From positions 23,896,217-23,960,216 of the forward strand of contig OX439005.1 in NCBI GenBank assembly GCA_949316495.1: 64,000 nucleotides of DNA. The letters are read 5' to 3'. The notes beneath the pieces are model-generated. The model saw only the letters and a list, made by a program, of their open reading frames with translations. It made no database searches and had not been told where the DNA came from. Every line of letters begins with the position of its first letter. The first letter of the stretch is position 1. Of this stretch, positions 1 through 12,825 are shown one piece after another. The stretch comes from Amphiduros pacificus. Taxonomy: Eukaryota > Annelida > Polychaeta > Phyllodocida > Hesionidae. The translations under genes and the position numbers were made by a program.

Positions 1-1766
1 CCGAGATGAAGTGATCGAAGCCTTGAGCTGTTTAAAAAAGAATTAACATCAGAGGTGTGTAGAGCCTTAATTATTCTGAGGAGACCCTGGGGACACCAGG
101 ATTGTAAAACTGGCATGAGGTATCAGAACATCACATGATTAAACCAAAGACTGGATCAGCAATGTTAATGCTTCATCCCCTATGAAATAATACACCAGGT
201 TAGAAGACACGACTCACACCGCGAAACGGATCAGTAGAAGATGGAATCAATTTGAAACCTCTTGGATGTGACCACACTTCCTGGTTAAACACAATGGTTT
301 TTTTATATTCAAAGTGTGGTCAGTATCGGAGGAGCAGTAATTGAATATTTCCTGCATGGAATGGAGATGATACTGCTGCTCCTACAATTGTCTGTGCCGA
401 TGTCGTGACAGCATGAATCAGCTCGCGCGGAAAAGACACCGCAGGTCAAAATTAGCTTAAAAGATTTCAGTGGAAGCAGCGTGAGGCCAGCATAGAAAGA
501 TTTAATAACGAATTAGAACCTCTCTCCTGAAATGATGGGAAATTCAGAAGAAATTAATTGCTAGATTATTATTAATGGAACAATCCTATATGTATCGTGC
601 GGCAGGTGGGATGTTCCTTTGCAGGTAGGCGATCCAGATATTTTAAATATTGAACCATATCGATATGTGTCCAAGGATACACGTTGGCTTGATCAATACA
701 GAACTCGGATATATTTAAATGGCTCAAATTAGAAACAATTAGTCTTCTGGCGGACGTTGACACTGAAGATGAGTGTGCAAAAACTTAATTCTAGTTTTCA
801 ATTTAATGTGATTAACTCTCGAGAAAGGCTAGTTGCTGGGGAGGAAGCATGACTGTGAAGGCTTACACTCCTGCCTGCCATTCAGCAGTCAGATAACATT
901 TTGTATAGCATATTATGTATAGGAATGAAACGGTGATTGGTTAAGATCGGCAGTGTGTGGCCACCCGGGCAGAGTAAGACGAGGCTATATACAGTATCAT
1001 CAGAGCCAGCTAATCTGGGTTCAATGGGAACTAACACAATTACGATCGTGATGCGTGTATATTAAATTAGTCTGAGGCTACCAGTACTATGAAAAATATG
1101 TTAATATATACAAGATACAGTGGACCCGCAGAATGAAAAGCACTTGATAGATGAGTTAATGCATTAAGTTGCAAGCAGAATTCTTCAAAGTTTGACCTAC
1201 AGTAAAAAGGACTGTTAACATGATGAAGGAAGACAAATTTGATGAATGAGGTCAGGAGCAACAATCTGTGGCCACTTCCATGTGATAGAGCACTGCTCAC
1301 TCTGCAGTGATAAAGTAGGTGACTGAGGCATTGTTATGTCATCAAGATGGGCTCTCATACTTCAATGTTTAATTTTAACTAAAATGAGCAAATGGAAAAT
1401 AGATCGTGACATTGGACTACCTACGCCTTTATTGTGTTTTTTACATGTTTTTTCAGGAACATTTTGTGCTGTTACATGCTTTATGTGAAATATTCTTCAG
1501 TGATATTGTGATATCCAGGGGAGAATACTCACATTAATTTTTCTGTATAGCAAGAACCATTTTAAAGGTTTTTTTCATCCTTGGACGATGATACATGTGT
1601 GAGGAATCCATTGACAGACTCTCTGGATATATGCACTGAAAGGAATACAGCTTTGTTGTTGTTTATATTCTCGGATGAGACCAGGATAATTACCTGTCAA
1701 TGATAACTTACTTGTCACTGAATAATCACCTGCTAATTAGCTTTGAAAAGATTTGAAATTTAAGAT
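1..1766. other. No gene recognised
   Basis: I see no convincing exon, RNA gene or repeat array here. Open frames are short and lack splice-site support. The stretch could be upstream intron or 5' flank of the Dispatched gene, whose N-terminal exons must lie somewhere before 8960. Confidence 0.4.
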
Positions 1767-2190
1767 GGGCCATGGAAATAAATAACATTATTCTGAAGAC
1801 AAACATAACAGACTGAAATGTGGGCCATAGAAATAATCTCCATAATTGTGAAGACAAATATGGGAGTCTGAAATATGGGCCATAGAAATAATCTCCATTA
1901 TTGTGAAGACAAATATGGGAGACTGAAATGTGAGCCATAGAAATAATCTCCATTATTGTGAAGACAAATATGGGAGTCTGAAATATGGGCCATAGAAATA
2001 ATCTCCATTATCGTGAAGACAAATATGAGTGACTGAAATGCGGGCCAAAGAAATAATCTCCATTATTGTGAGGAATATCACCCAAGACTGAAATGTGGGC
2101 ATAATCTCCACTATTTTGAGGAAAGTAACCAACGCTTGAAATGTGGGCTACAGAAATACTGAAGACCACTATTAGACTGAGGCAACAGAA
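1767..2190. repeat. 55-bp tandem repeat, about 7 copies
   Basis: The phrase GGGCCATAGAAATAATCTCC recurs with starts at 1767, 1822, 1877, 1932, 1987, 2042 and 2097, exactly 55 bp apart. A last, shortened copy starts at 2145. The outer copies are more diverged than the central ones, as expected for an array kept uniform in its middle by unequal exchange. Short minus-strand frames here only reflect the repeat. Confidence 0.9.
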
Positions 2191-2454
2191 ACAATATCTG
2201 CTATTCTGAAGTAATCCTCTGTCCTGCAAATGTGGCTGTGGTGGCAAGTAAAAATTGTGTTACTCAATTGCTTTAAGATCAGTTTAATGCACACGTTAGT
2301 GTACATGTTTAGAGCTTTGTGGGCTGGGTCCATGTATTTTGCAGCCTCAAGCTGATATGAGCCAAACCAACAGCTTTGTATTTTTATGTTTTTCTATCTA
2401 TTATGGTGGCTTGTGGAGCTTGTGTACAGACCAGAAATTATATACTAGAAATTA

Positions 2455-2700
2455 TATACTAGATCTAGACCATCTGTAGCTGCCCCAAATGACCCTGTCA
2501 CCAGATAATTCAATTTTTTTCTCAATTGTTTAATGATTTGTCTCCATCATTTATTCTGAGAAATCCATCTCTGCAATGCAGAAATGTAGACACGTGGTGA
2601 TCATTTGTTAGCTACTCTCTGATTGGTCGAAATGATTGCCATTGTCTCCCACTATTCAGACAGGTATGTGATGAAGAATGACTTTCACCTCGTATGGATG
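2455..2700. repeat. Dispersed repeat, copy 1
   Basis: This segment shares ordered blocks with 8640-8930: TAGCTGCCCCAAATGACCCT, a stretch around TTATTCTGAGAAA, and CTCTGATTGGTC followed by ATGATTGCCATTGTC. Both copies are diverged and of similar length, which suggests an old non-autonomous SINE- or MITE-like family. I see no clear terminal repeats or poly-A tail. Confidence 0.7.
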
Positions 2701-5257
2701 TAACAATATTGATCTGTTTACAGATGCTAATGATTTGTGGCAGATTCTTGCATACATTTTAGATGATTTACCACTTGCAATTACATTATTAGCAATAAAG
2801 ATGTTTTATTCATTGAAAATAATATAAAAATTAAGAAATGTACTGTCTGTAATGACTCCTTCATAGCTTTGTTCATGTTATTCATAAGAGACTGATATCA
2901 TGGAATAAAATAACCGCCAATGGCAACATGAACGTTAACAAATTTCCACACATCGACAGGTGAGACGTAGTATTTCATTAGATGCCTTTCACAATAGTTA
3001 TGATTTATGAACATGATATTGTGCTGGTTAAATGAAAATAACATTCAAATTACAAGAGATAGAGACAAACAAACTACAGATCTGGAAACATGAGAATTGT
3101 CTGTGTCATCTGATATATGTCCACCACAGAAAGCTATTGAAATTTGATTTATTTGGAGACAACAACAAAAATTTAAAAGTTATATCAATGAAGCTGGTGA
3201 TTAAAAAGTTTACAATGAATTTCATCAAGTTTATACTTCGAGTAATTTAACCAAAAGACCAACCTTGAGCATGTATGAACAGATTAGTATATATGCTGAT
3301 AATAGAGATCTGGGTGAAAGATTCTCAGGGCCTTGAATCTGACTTAAGAATGTGAATCAAATAGTTCACACAGCTCGTCGACACATGGTTTGCTGAGTTT
3401 AACCTCACTTTCAAGATGGCAGCTGATGTAACATAACAGACTAAATATGTTTGTAGATCATTTGTCTGTGCACTACTATGGCATGCCTGTGCATTTTGGC
3501 TCTAATATGTACATGGCTTACTTTGCATGGTGAGGTAGAGTACCTCTGTGAATATTTGTTATTCTTTGTGTCCAGTTCCCAAACAGCTTTACAGTTGGTT
3601 GTCTCTAAACAAAATTACATGTTCATGCACACTACCATAACCGTACATGTGTACATTCCCATTTCATATCATTTTCAAATGTAATTCTGAATGGATCATT
3701 TATAATGGAGGTGGGAGGGGATATTGGAAATATCTGGTCTGTACATCGGTGGAAATGCAAGTTGATCAATCTCTGCAACTACCTCTGCTGCCATTGCCCT
3801 GTTTTGACATTGTTCGAGTTTTGGAACTCCATGTCCAGTCATGATTGTGAGTCACACCTAATCAGAATTAACCAGCCTCTCAGGTCACAACATGTCATCG
3901 GAATGACCAACCAATGAGAATCTATATGAATTGCCATTTATTCTCTGACCAATCAATTCACATTTTTATGTATAATCATAACCTGTATGCACCTTTTTAT
4001 CATTGGTGACATGGACTGATTTGGACTCTTTAGATCCACAAGCCCTTTTAATTATGTCACACTCAATGATGCCATTACATACTATTATATATTATATAAT
4101 GATGTCATAAAGAAGTGGATGTGTCACCATTAACATTGAGAGGCCACACAACAAAACAACATAGATCCACGCTTACTTTAATGTTCACACTGTTTTGCTT
4201 TGGATATGAACCATCTGGAGCGTGAGGTAAAGACAAGAACAGTGCAGTGTTCAGCTAGCAGATCTCTCTAGTTGGTTCTAATTGAAAAGCCCACTCATCC
4301 TTTGGACTCTTGAGATCCTTCCTACAAAACCAATAGAAAAGGAAGTAGTTCGACACAGGGGTGATCTGCGAAAGTAGATTGGCAGAGGGATGATCTGCAT
4401 TAATATTTCTCATAGGTGCAGATCACTCTCCTTAAGCGCCAAGTATGATATAAGATAGAGAAGTCCTCTGTTGGAGGGTAAGTACATGTACATTGCAAAA
4501 GAGAGGATTACATAGAGCCGAAACTTTATGATAAAAGCTCTTCTGTGGGATTTTCACCCATTTTACGCAACATGGCGCGGCGCCACAGCTCCACAGTGCC
4601 ACATATATACCACAGACAGGGTGACCAAAACAAAAACATCCCATTTACATTGAGATCATAAAGGTTTGAGTGAGTTATTAATCTAATATGCCATTGCCTC
4701 ACTGCGAGTGCTGCATTAGTTATAAGTGGTGTGTTCAAAATTGATACAGAAATTGATTGACATTTAAACTTAAATAACTAATATGCCCTGAGCATGGAAT
4801 TTGATATCTTTATGGTGTCCACATTTACATGTATGAGCAAAAAATACAGATATTTTTTTTTTTATTTCATGTGGAATGGATTAATTCAGTTGAGCGATAA
4901 GTTCAGTGATAAGTTCAGGATAAAATAAACAAAGCCATTTTGATTGATATTGTATGTTGAGTTTTGGGGTCATTTGCCATAGTCAGCCATCCATAAATCA
5001 TAATATAGTTCAATATTCATTAGGTACTACATCAAAGAGATAAATAGAGTTAAAGATGAGAGTTGCGTGGTCATAGATATATCATACATTGGATTAAGAA
5101 GGTAGAATGGAATGAATTTTGAAAACATCATATTGATTAATATGTAAGAGTTAAGAATATGATAACTCTCAAAACTGTTGATTGAATCTTCCTGGATATA
5201 CATGTAATTAATAATATTGACAAAATAGTAAAAAGTCACTTTTATTTTGTCAGCTCT
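2701..5257. other. No gene recognised
   Basis: This is AT-rich sequence with only short, unsupported open frames. I saw no repeats beyond short AT palindromes near 4080-4100. Confidence 0.4.
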
Positions 5258-5482
5258 TTGAGAAAAATGCACTAACCATACTCAGTTTGCATCATATAAT
5301 CTTAAGCTATATATTTTCAATATGTTGAAATTTTTGTGCAGAGGAGATGCAAATGGCAAGTTGACACTGTCTTCATTGCACATGCTGAATGTGTTCTGTG
5401 TTTGGTGATATTTGCCGAGTCCAGCATTTATGAGAAAAATGCACTGACCATAGTCAGTTTGCATCATATAATCTTAAGCTAT
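5258..5482. repeat. Direct repeat, about 50 bp, 172-bp spacing
   Basis: The segment starting GAGAAAAATGCACTAACCAT at 5260 reappears, with few changes, at 5432. In both copies it runs through TTTGCATCATATAATCTTAA. This is a partial local duplication. Confidence 0.8.
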
Positions 5483-5577
5483 TTATAAAACGCTATAGAT
5501 CATTTTCATCCCCAGTAGACACAAATTTGGAATATATATGGTAGAAGGTGCAGTCCTGATGAGAAGTCCCTACTAAA

Positions 5578-5716
5578 CCTCCCCCATCCACTCCCCCATC
5601 CACTCCCCCATCCACTCCCCCATCCACTCTCTCATCCTCCCCATCCCCTCCCTCATCCCCCCATCCACTCCCCCATCCATTCCTCCATCCACTCCCCCAT
5701 CCTCCGTCACACTCCT
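5578..5716. repeat. 12-bp pyrimidine-rich minisatellite (CTCCCCCATCCA)n
   Basis: Degenerate 12-bp units of the form CTCCCCCATCCA fill this stretch. Nearly all C and T lie on the plus strand. The minus strand reads as a Gly-Gly-Val-Asp repeat only because the unit length is a multiple of three. Confidence 0.85.
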
Positions 5717-8639
5717 CCTTCTCCACATGTTGATCACAGTTACGGTCATGCTATTTTTAGCAGGAATAACGCTATATATAGAGTTGTTTATTCCTGTGAT
5801 GACTGGCTCGGTGCACAGGAAACCCTAAATGACAAATACCTGATATTTGTGTCCTCTGATAATACAACATAATAATGAATGTGTGGGGCAAGAAATAAAG
5901 TCGACTGATTGGTTTGCTTTGTGTGATCCTGTGGGAAAAGCAGTCAGATGGAAGTAGGTAGACAGTTTCACACTGTTCTTAACTTGATGAGCACAACATG
6001 CTGAGGAGCAGGAGCATTATGCTTGATTGGCAGGTCTTTGTCCAGAAAGGAAAATGAAGCTTTGTAGACATTAATTGGGAACTCAGCATATCATCTGATT
6101 ATTCCATTGTTGTTGATTTGTAAGAAGTTGCCAATTTTATTGTGTTCATTTAAGCTGAAATTTGAATTCCAAGAAGATGTTTTTTGCTTTTCAAATTGTG
6201 TAATTTGAAGATCATTCTAAATTATATTTAGCACAAGCCAATACCTTCTTAAACATATTGAGTTTAAGCTCTATGATTTAAAATTTTAGACTTGTTAGAC
6301 TAAATGAATTTGAAGTCTAAGTTATGGAGTCTCAGAAATGTAGCACAAGGCTATTTTTCTTGACTTGACTAAGTAAGGCATAGTATCACTAGAACAATCA
6401 GGAAGCTCAATATTTCTATAAAAAAATATCTCAATGACATAGGATCTCACAGGAAAGTCACCTTCCATGCTTCAAATATCATAATCGTGTATTAAGGCAT
6501 GTAATTGGAATCCTGTCATCCCTGTCATCTTAGCTGAGTTGTTATCTGACCAAAGTTTCAAGGAACAAATTTACACTGATATCACATAAGTTTATGTTAT
6601 TAAGCATGCCTATTCCTAAAGATCTTAACTAGATTTATAATACTATAAGAAAGTATTATAAAAAAAAGTGATAACTATATGAGACATTTATCACATAGCA
6701 ATGTCCCAGGTGAGAAGTATGATGCCACAATGCATTGTGAATTTCATTGTTCCTGGCTGAAATGAATTGCCTACAAAATTATAATATGAGTCCTTTTATT
6801 TTGCAGCATACAAATTTCCACTTACATTGCCAAGGAGATTTTCAATTATATTGTTCGGGAGAAAAATGAATCATTTGGCACATGACGCATTAATATTTGG
6901 AAAGATAATTAAATCTACTAGTGAAAAGATATTCAGTAAAATAAAGGACATCATAAAAGTATCAATCTATATGATCTGGTTTTGTAATAGAAGTCATTCC
7001 ATTTTGCCACATACAATGGTTTTCTGATATTAAAATGAAGAAAAATATAAGAATATTATGCCATACTCAAATAGAGTTTCTCATATTAAGGACATATAAA
7101 AAATAATTACAAGACTAATGATTCATAGCATGGGCAAAATCTCATTGATTGAATATCAACATGACATATGTGATACTCAATTGGCTAAAATCAAATCTTT
7201 ATATGAAAAAGTGGCTTCAAAGAAATGAAAAGATATACTACCCGATATATCAGATACCATAGGACTGTCATAGTATGCTGGCTGCCATTTTTTCCATGAC
7301 ACATGTGATAACACACTCTGCAGTGTGGATGTAATAATTTGTCTGGATTTATTAGAAAATTGTGGTTCTCCACATGACGTTCTTATATTATTATTTTTTA
7401 TTATACATCATTACATGTAACAATGGAAACCAAACAATTATAAAAAAAAAAAGTTACATCCAGGGACGAGAAACTTCAGAAAGTAATATATCTAAGTTGG
7501 ATTACCATGAAAATGTGGCCAGCCTGTAGACCTTGAAAATGTGGATTACCTGGAAAATGGCAGGATGAGCACCATTCATTGTAATACCTGAATATTGAAA
7601 TATTTACTCCTACGATACATTATTAAAGTGGCATTCTCACTGTAGCAGATAGGGACACGGAAGACGAACGTCCATATTGGTCAGCTTCTCCAATGTGTTC
7701 TGTCTGCAATATATCTGTCTTGTGTATATCCGAATTTGTATGCTTTCTGTGTTATCTACTGAATACTTTCATTTGATATCAGTGTTCATCAGCATTGTTG
7801 CTTTGGTCTTGTCCGCTTGTTTTTTCCAACTTGTGCGTATCTCAATTGTTCCGTCAAAGTTCATAAAAACCAACAAAAGCAGATGCACAAAACTCCCCAA
7901 CTCATCCGCTAAGCCTGTTTGCTACAGTGAGACCACACCTTCATATTTAAAGAATAGAAAGAATAACAATTTTTACCAGTTAAATTCTGTGTTGGGCTCA
8001 TACAGAAATTAAAAACAGATGCCAAGCCATGATATTATATGCTTAGTCCATGCATAACATGAAATATTCCAGAAACAAGAAGTATAAATGTGCTGTCAAA
8101 AATGATGGTATTTACTTTATTAGAAGAATCATAAAATTTCAAGATTTTTATTAGTTCATATTTTGTGCCAAAATTAGAGTGCTATGTGAACACAGGCTGA
8201 TGATGCTTTTAACATGTCAAATACTAAGATTAGTACATGCAGTGACATACCAAGTGCTTCTGTATCATGAACTTTGATCATTTATACCGTGATTATTCTG
8301 AAAGATAGCTTTGGTACAGGATAAAGAAAACAGAAGCCAAGCTGTGTGATTCTATGCTCAGTCCTTGCAAGAATGTTCAGCTTGTCAGGTTCTGTGGATG
8401 ATGACAAGCTTCTTCTGGTATCTAGTATTGTCAGATAATCCAGCTCATCATAGCTCTTAAAAATAGCTGGATATACATGCATCATAATAAGTAGATATTT
8501 TTACAAAACAACCGCTTTATTGTTTCATGTAGTTTGCAATATCATTTTCGTCTACTTTTGTTTTCGGCTGAATTTGACTTTCTTGTCATAGTCAGAAAAG
8601 TCCCTAACATGCCATTCATGCATTATTCTGAACATATAA
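5717..8639. other. No gene recognised
   Basis: This is AT-rich non-coding sequence. A 111-codon open frame at 7677-8012 lacks an ATG at its start, has no splice context and looks like chance. A weak similarity between about 8005-8050 and 8318-8368 may be an old local duplication. Confidence 0.4.
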
Positions 8640-8930
8640 TACTAGACTATTTATAGCTGCCCCAAATGACCCTATTGTCAATTAACATTTTTTTCTCAGT
8701 TATTCTCAGTTATTCTGAGAAAGCCATCTGTGTGATGTTGAAATGTGATCACTGCTTTCCGCCATTGTTACTATGGACACTTCTTGTAAGTGTCTGTTAG
8801 ATGCTCTCTGATTGGTCAAAATGATTGCCATTGTCTTCCACCATTGTCTTGACAACCATCATTAGTCCCTAAACTGGATGTGCATGCGAACATCATAGGA
8901 TAACGCCAGTAGTTTTCCTTATTAGTGAGT
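8640..8930. repeat. Dispersed repeat, copy 2
   Basis: This is the second copy of the family at 2455-2700, just upstream of the first recognised Dispatched exon. Its 3' part (CCACCATTGTCTTGAC to the ATTAGTCC region) also resembles 62780-62960, so the family has at least three members in this window. Confidence 0.7.
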
Positions 8931-8959
8931 TTCTAATGGTTGCATTTGTGTGTTTTCAG

Positions 8960-11900
8960 TTACTCCCGCATCCTGGCACAGTACCCATATGTGGTGCTCG
9001 GGGCAGTGTCCCTGTTTGGTATGACATGCCTGGTTGTCATTATTTCCATCGGAGAACTCCCAGACTTCTCAGATCCCAAACTGGTTTGTTTATTTCTTTT
9101 ATTGAAAAACATAAATAATTTTCACCAAAATGAATAATTTTTACTTTGTAATAGTTATATTTTCCAGTGATGTTTAGCTTATCAATATGGAATACAAAGA
9201 TTTTTTTAAATATTTACAAATAATGACATTTTGAAAGAAATCACCGTTGTAGCAAGAATATTTCAGTCCTAATCATAAATACGCCATAAATACTTGTAGG
9301 GATTTGAACCAAGAGGCACAGAAATAAGTGACAGGATACACAGTCATGACAAACTATTGGATGAGACACAAGGAGACAAACTGCACAGTGCTGCCACCTA
9401 CCATTATGTGAGTCGTAAGCAGGAGCATCACAGTTCTGGGAGGTATAATATCGGAGATGGAGAGGAAGAGGAGGAAGAAGAGGATGCTGAGGACTCTGGA
9501 AAAGAGGAATATCATAATATATCAGACCCCTTCTTCTGTGGGCCACCCCGTAAGGACAGATATATGTTATTTCATTTTTTTACTTCATCTTTTATTTGTA
9601 AAGTGTTAAATATATATCTATATTGTGATGCACCCATTGCAGTTCTCTACATTGCGATATTCAGGTTTTGAAGACAGGTGGAGCCCTCTGTGTGAAAAAT
9701 TGAGTCTTGATACATAACATTTAAAAAAGTTAATGAACATATCCAAAAGCACATGTTACTTACCTGTAGTTTCATTTAATTATAACAATGTGATAAAAAA
9801 AATAAGGAAGTGTTGAAAAATACCTTGCTTTGTTTTTGTAGAGAAGGAGTACTCTCGCATAGTGTTTGAGAGTGTTGATGGGGAGGATTTGTTCTCGGCG
9901 AGTCACATACGGTCTATGTGTGAGATAGAGGCCTCTTACATCAAACCTCAGAGAGGCTTCCTGGAGAGCTGCGTTCCCACCACACACTCCCATCAGTGCT
10001 GCCGCAGCTGGTCGCTAGGCAACTACGTTACCTTGATGACCAATCACACGTCCTGCATGGACATCACAGAGGAAGATGTGAACAAAGTAAAAAACGTACT
10101 TACTGACTGTGCTCACTACTACCACAAGTTCATCTTGATACCAACCTGTGCCGAAGCGACGGACGACGATGTGGGAATAAACAAATGCCACGAAGTGCCT
10201 AAAGAATGCAAGCAATTTAATGCAGTATACCATATATTACATTTCTTGACCGATGTGGAGTTCATGGAGAAGCAGCAAGCACTGTTCCCCAACACTAAGT
10301 TACGATATGCCATGACAATGTTGCCCCTGGCAGCGGGTTCTGCCTCGGAGAACTTATACAGACATATAGAGGAGCTGCAACTTGCCGACGGACTCACAAG
10401 AGTGACTGCCATCAATTTTGGAATCAAACACAACTTATTTGACCACTATTTGAAAAGCGATGCAGTGTGGTTCGGAGTGGCCGTTGCCATCATATTTGTA
10501 CTCATGTGGTGTTACACTACGTCACTTTTCCTCACCTTCATGACGCTATCCTGCATATTTCTAGCACTAGAGGTATCCTACTTTCTCTACACCATGGTGT
10601 TTGAGATCAAATTCTTCCCCTTCATGAATCTCTTGGCCGCTGTGATTTTGATTGGTGTTGGTGCCGATGACGTGTTTATCTATTGCAGAGTGTGGACTCT
10701 TGCCAAGTTGGAGAAGAACGTGGGGACGCTGGAGAAGCTCATCTCGGACACTCTCAGACATGCCAGCTTGTCCATGTTTGTTACAAGTCTTACCACTGCT
10801 GCTGCATTTTATGCCAATTTCATCAGTGACATCACAGCTCTGGAATGCTTTGCTATCTACGCTGGGACTGCTATCATTGTCAATTTCATTCTAATGATCA
10901 CATGGATACCAGCTATGATTGTCGTTTTTGAAAAGTGGTGCTCAGTGTGTCTCATATGCTACAGCCCTGATATTTATGAAGCCAAAAGGGGAGTGTGTTT
11001 CTACCTCTGCATGATTCCGTATAAAGTTTATTATATGATCTCTGATTGGGCTCGTATATTTTTTGAAAAGCTCCTCCCATGTGTGATTGTGAAGTTGAGA
11101 TACTTTTGGATATTTATATATGGTAGCATTAGCCTGTTTGGAATGATTATAGTTTTTTATTATCCCAGGCTCAAGTTGCCATCATCCAATGAATTCCAAG
11201 TGTTTTCCCTAAACCATCCATTTGAAGTGTATGATTTCAAACTCAAGGACCAGTTCTGGTTCGAGAAAGCTGCGGGTGTAAGCAGCCCCACAATGCCCCT
11301 GACCATTGTGTGGGGTGTCAAGCCTGATGATAACGGATACCATCTGGACCCCTACAGCGAAGGAACGCTCCAATATGATCCACACTTTAGTGTAGCCACA
11401 CCAAAATCTCAAACATGGTTGTTGGATTTTTGTCGAAAGCTCAGAGGAACTAAAATGTATCAGTCAGTGTTTGGACCACAACTCACAAATTGCTTTTTGG
11501 AAAACTTTAAGAAATTTATGGAACGGCCTTGCAAAGATGTGAGCACAGACAAAGATCTTGCCCCGTGTTGTCAAAAATCTACATTCCCCTACCCTGAGGA
11601 CGTATTCAAAGAATGCCTCAATGAGTATAAACCATACTTGGCTCAGTCTAAAGCTCTCTATTTCTCCAACAATCACGCCGGTCCAAGGTATTCAAAGGAC
11701 ACAGGAAAGTTGGTGGCTCTTGTAGTTGAATTTGACAGCAAGGAGCCATTCTCGTTCAATTATCACAAAATGAGAAGCTTTTATACATACATGAATGAAT
11801 GGGTAAAAGAGCAACTGGAAACTGCTCCAGAAGAAATGCAGCGTGGATGGTTTGTAAGCCATTTGGCATTTTATGACCTCCAAGAGACAATTGCCAGAGG

Positions 11901-12825
11901 TACTCCAATTGCCATTGGAGTATCACTTGCCATAGCAACAGTCGTGGCATTCCTAACCACCTTAAATGTGTTGATAACCATATATGCTATCATGAGCATA
12001 GCAGGAGCCATCTTTACCACTGTGGGATGCCTGGTTCTCATTGGCTGGGAGCTCAACATTCTGGAGGCTGTCACCATAACGATCGCTGTAGGACTCTCAA
12101 TTGACTTTACCTTACACTATGGAATGGCATACCGTTTATCACCAGATTTAGATCGTGAGATGCGTGTGGTGTGTGCCATTTCACGTATGGGGAGCCCGGT
12201 TACCATGGCGGCTCTCACGTCCTTCCTGGCTGGGGCAGCCATGATGCCATCCACCATTCTGGCGTACAGACAACTCGGCATATTTCTCATGCTTGTAATG
12301 AGTGTAAGCTGGCTCTTCTCTACATTCCTTTTCCTGTCATTGCTCAGATCATTTGGCCCACAAGGAGGCTTTGGACAGTTCAATTGGCCATCTTGGGAGT
12401 GTTGTGGAGGTGGTCAGCGTGAACACATAGATAAAACTATTTACGCCATGTCAGAATCGACGCTGTCAAGTTCCAGCACCAATCATCCAAACAGCAGTGA
12501 AACACACGAACTGGAGCCTTTAACCGAGCGAGAATACCACCCATACAGACACAGAGTGTCCAAAATGCCAGCACGGATAAGCAACGGAGCCACATTGTCA
12601 GCAGAGAACACGCTACGTGACACTGTGGTCTCCATACAGAATACAGTCACTCAAAAGGCACCTAAAGTTACAGTGAAAAGTGCTAAAGAGATTGAGAATG
12701 AACCTTGCTCAGAAAAACTTCTCTCTATCGATTCAGAAGAGGGAGAAAGTAACATTGAATCATTGAATGGTAAAAGTAACGGTAAGGGAGAGCTTATTTG
12801 GATGCAGCATGCAGAACCTGTATAA
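8960..12825 (+). CDS. DISP: Dispatched homologue, 3' part (last three coding exons)
   Basis: Dispatched is an RND-family membrane exporter that releases cholesterol-modified Hedgehog from signalling cells. Exons are 8960-9083, 9300-9549 and 9842-12825, with phases matching at both junctions, giving 1118 residues in the window. Exon 1 holds the first membrane segment and ends in LPDFSDPKL. Exon 2 continues with GFEPRGTE, the conserved Dispatched join, and carries a Glu-rich loop. Exon 3 holds SWSLGNY, the Cys-rich first ectodomain and the sterol-sensing-type membrane block. It has both RND motifs of the family: GADD in the TM4 region (10660-10671) and GLSIDF in the TM10 region (12091-12108), whose Asp residues serve cation-driven export. 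A second ectodomain, membrane segments and a cytosolic tail of about 120 residues follow. The start codon and N terminus lie upstream and were not found. Assignment to Dispatched is firm; vertebrate-type subfamily is not resolved. Confidence 0.95.

Noticed and set aside
7677-8012. 111-codon plus-strand frame with a hydrophobic stretch
   Set aside because: It begins with TTG rather than ATG, has no splice or promoter context, and its composition matches translated AT-rich intergenic DNA.
9299-9309. Minus-strand GGTTCAAATCC, a perfect tRNA B-box-like sequence
   Set aside because: It lies in the GFEPRG codons at the start of a Dispatched exon; no A box or cloverleaf is present.
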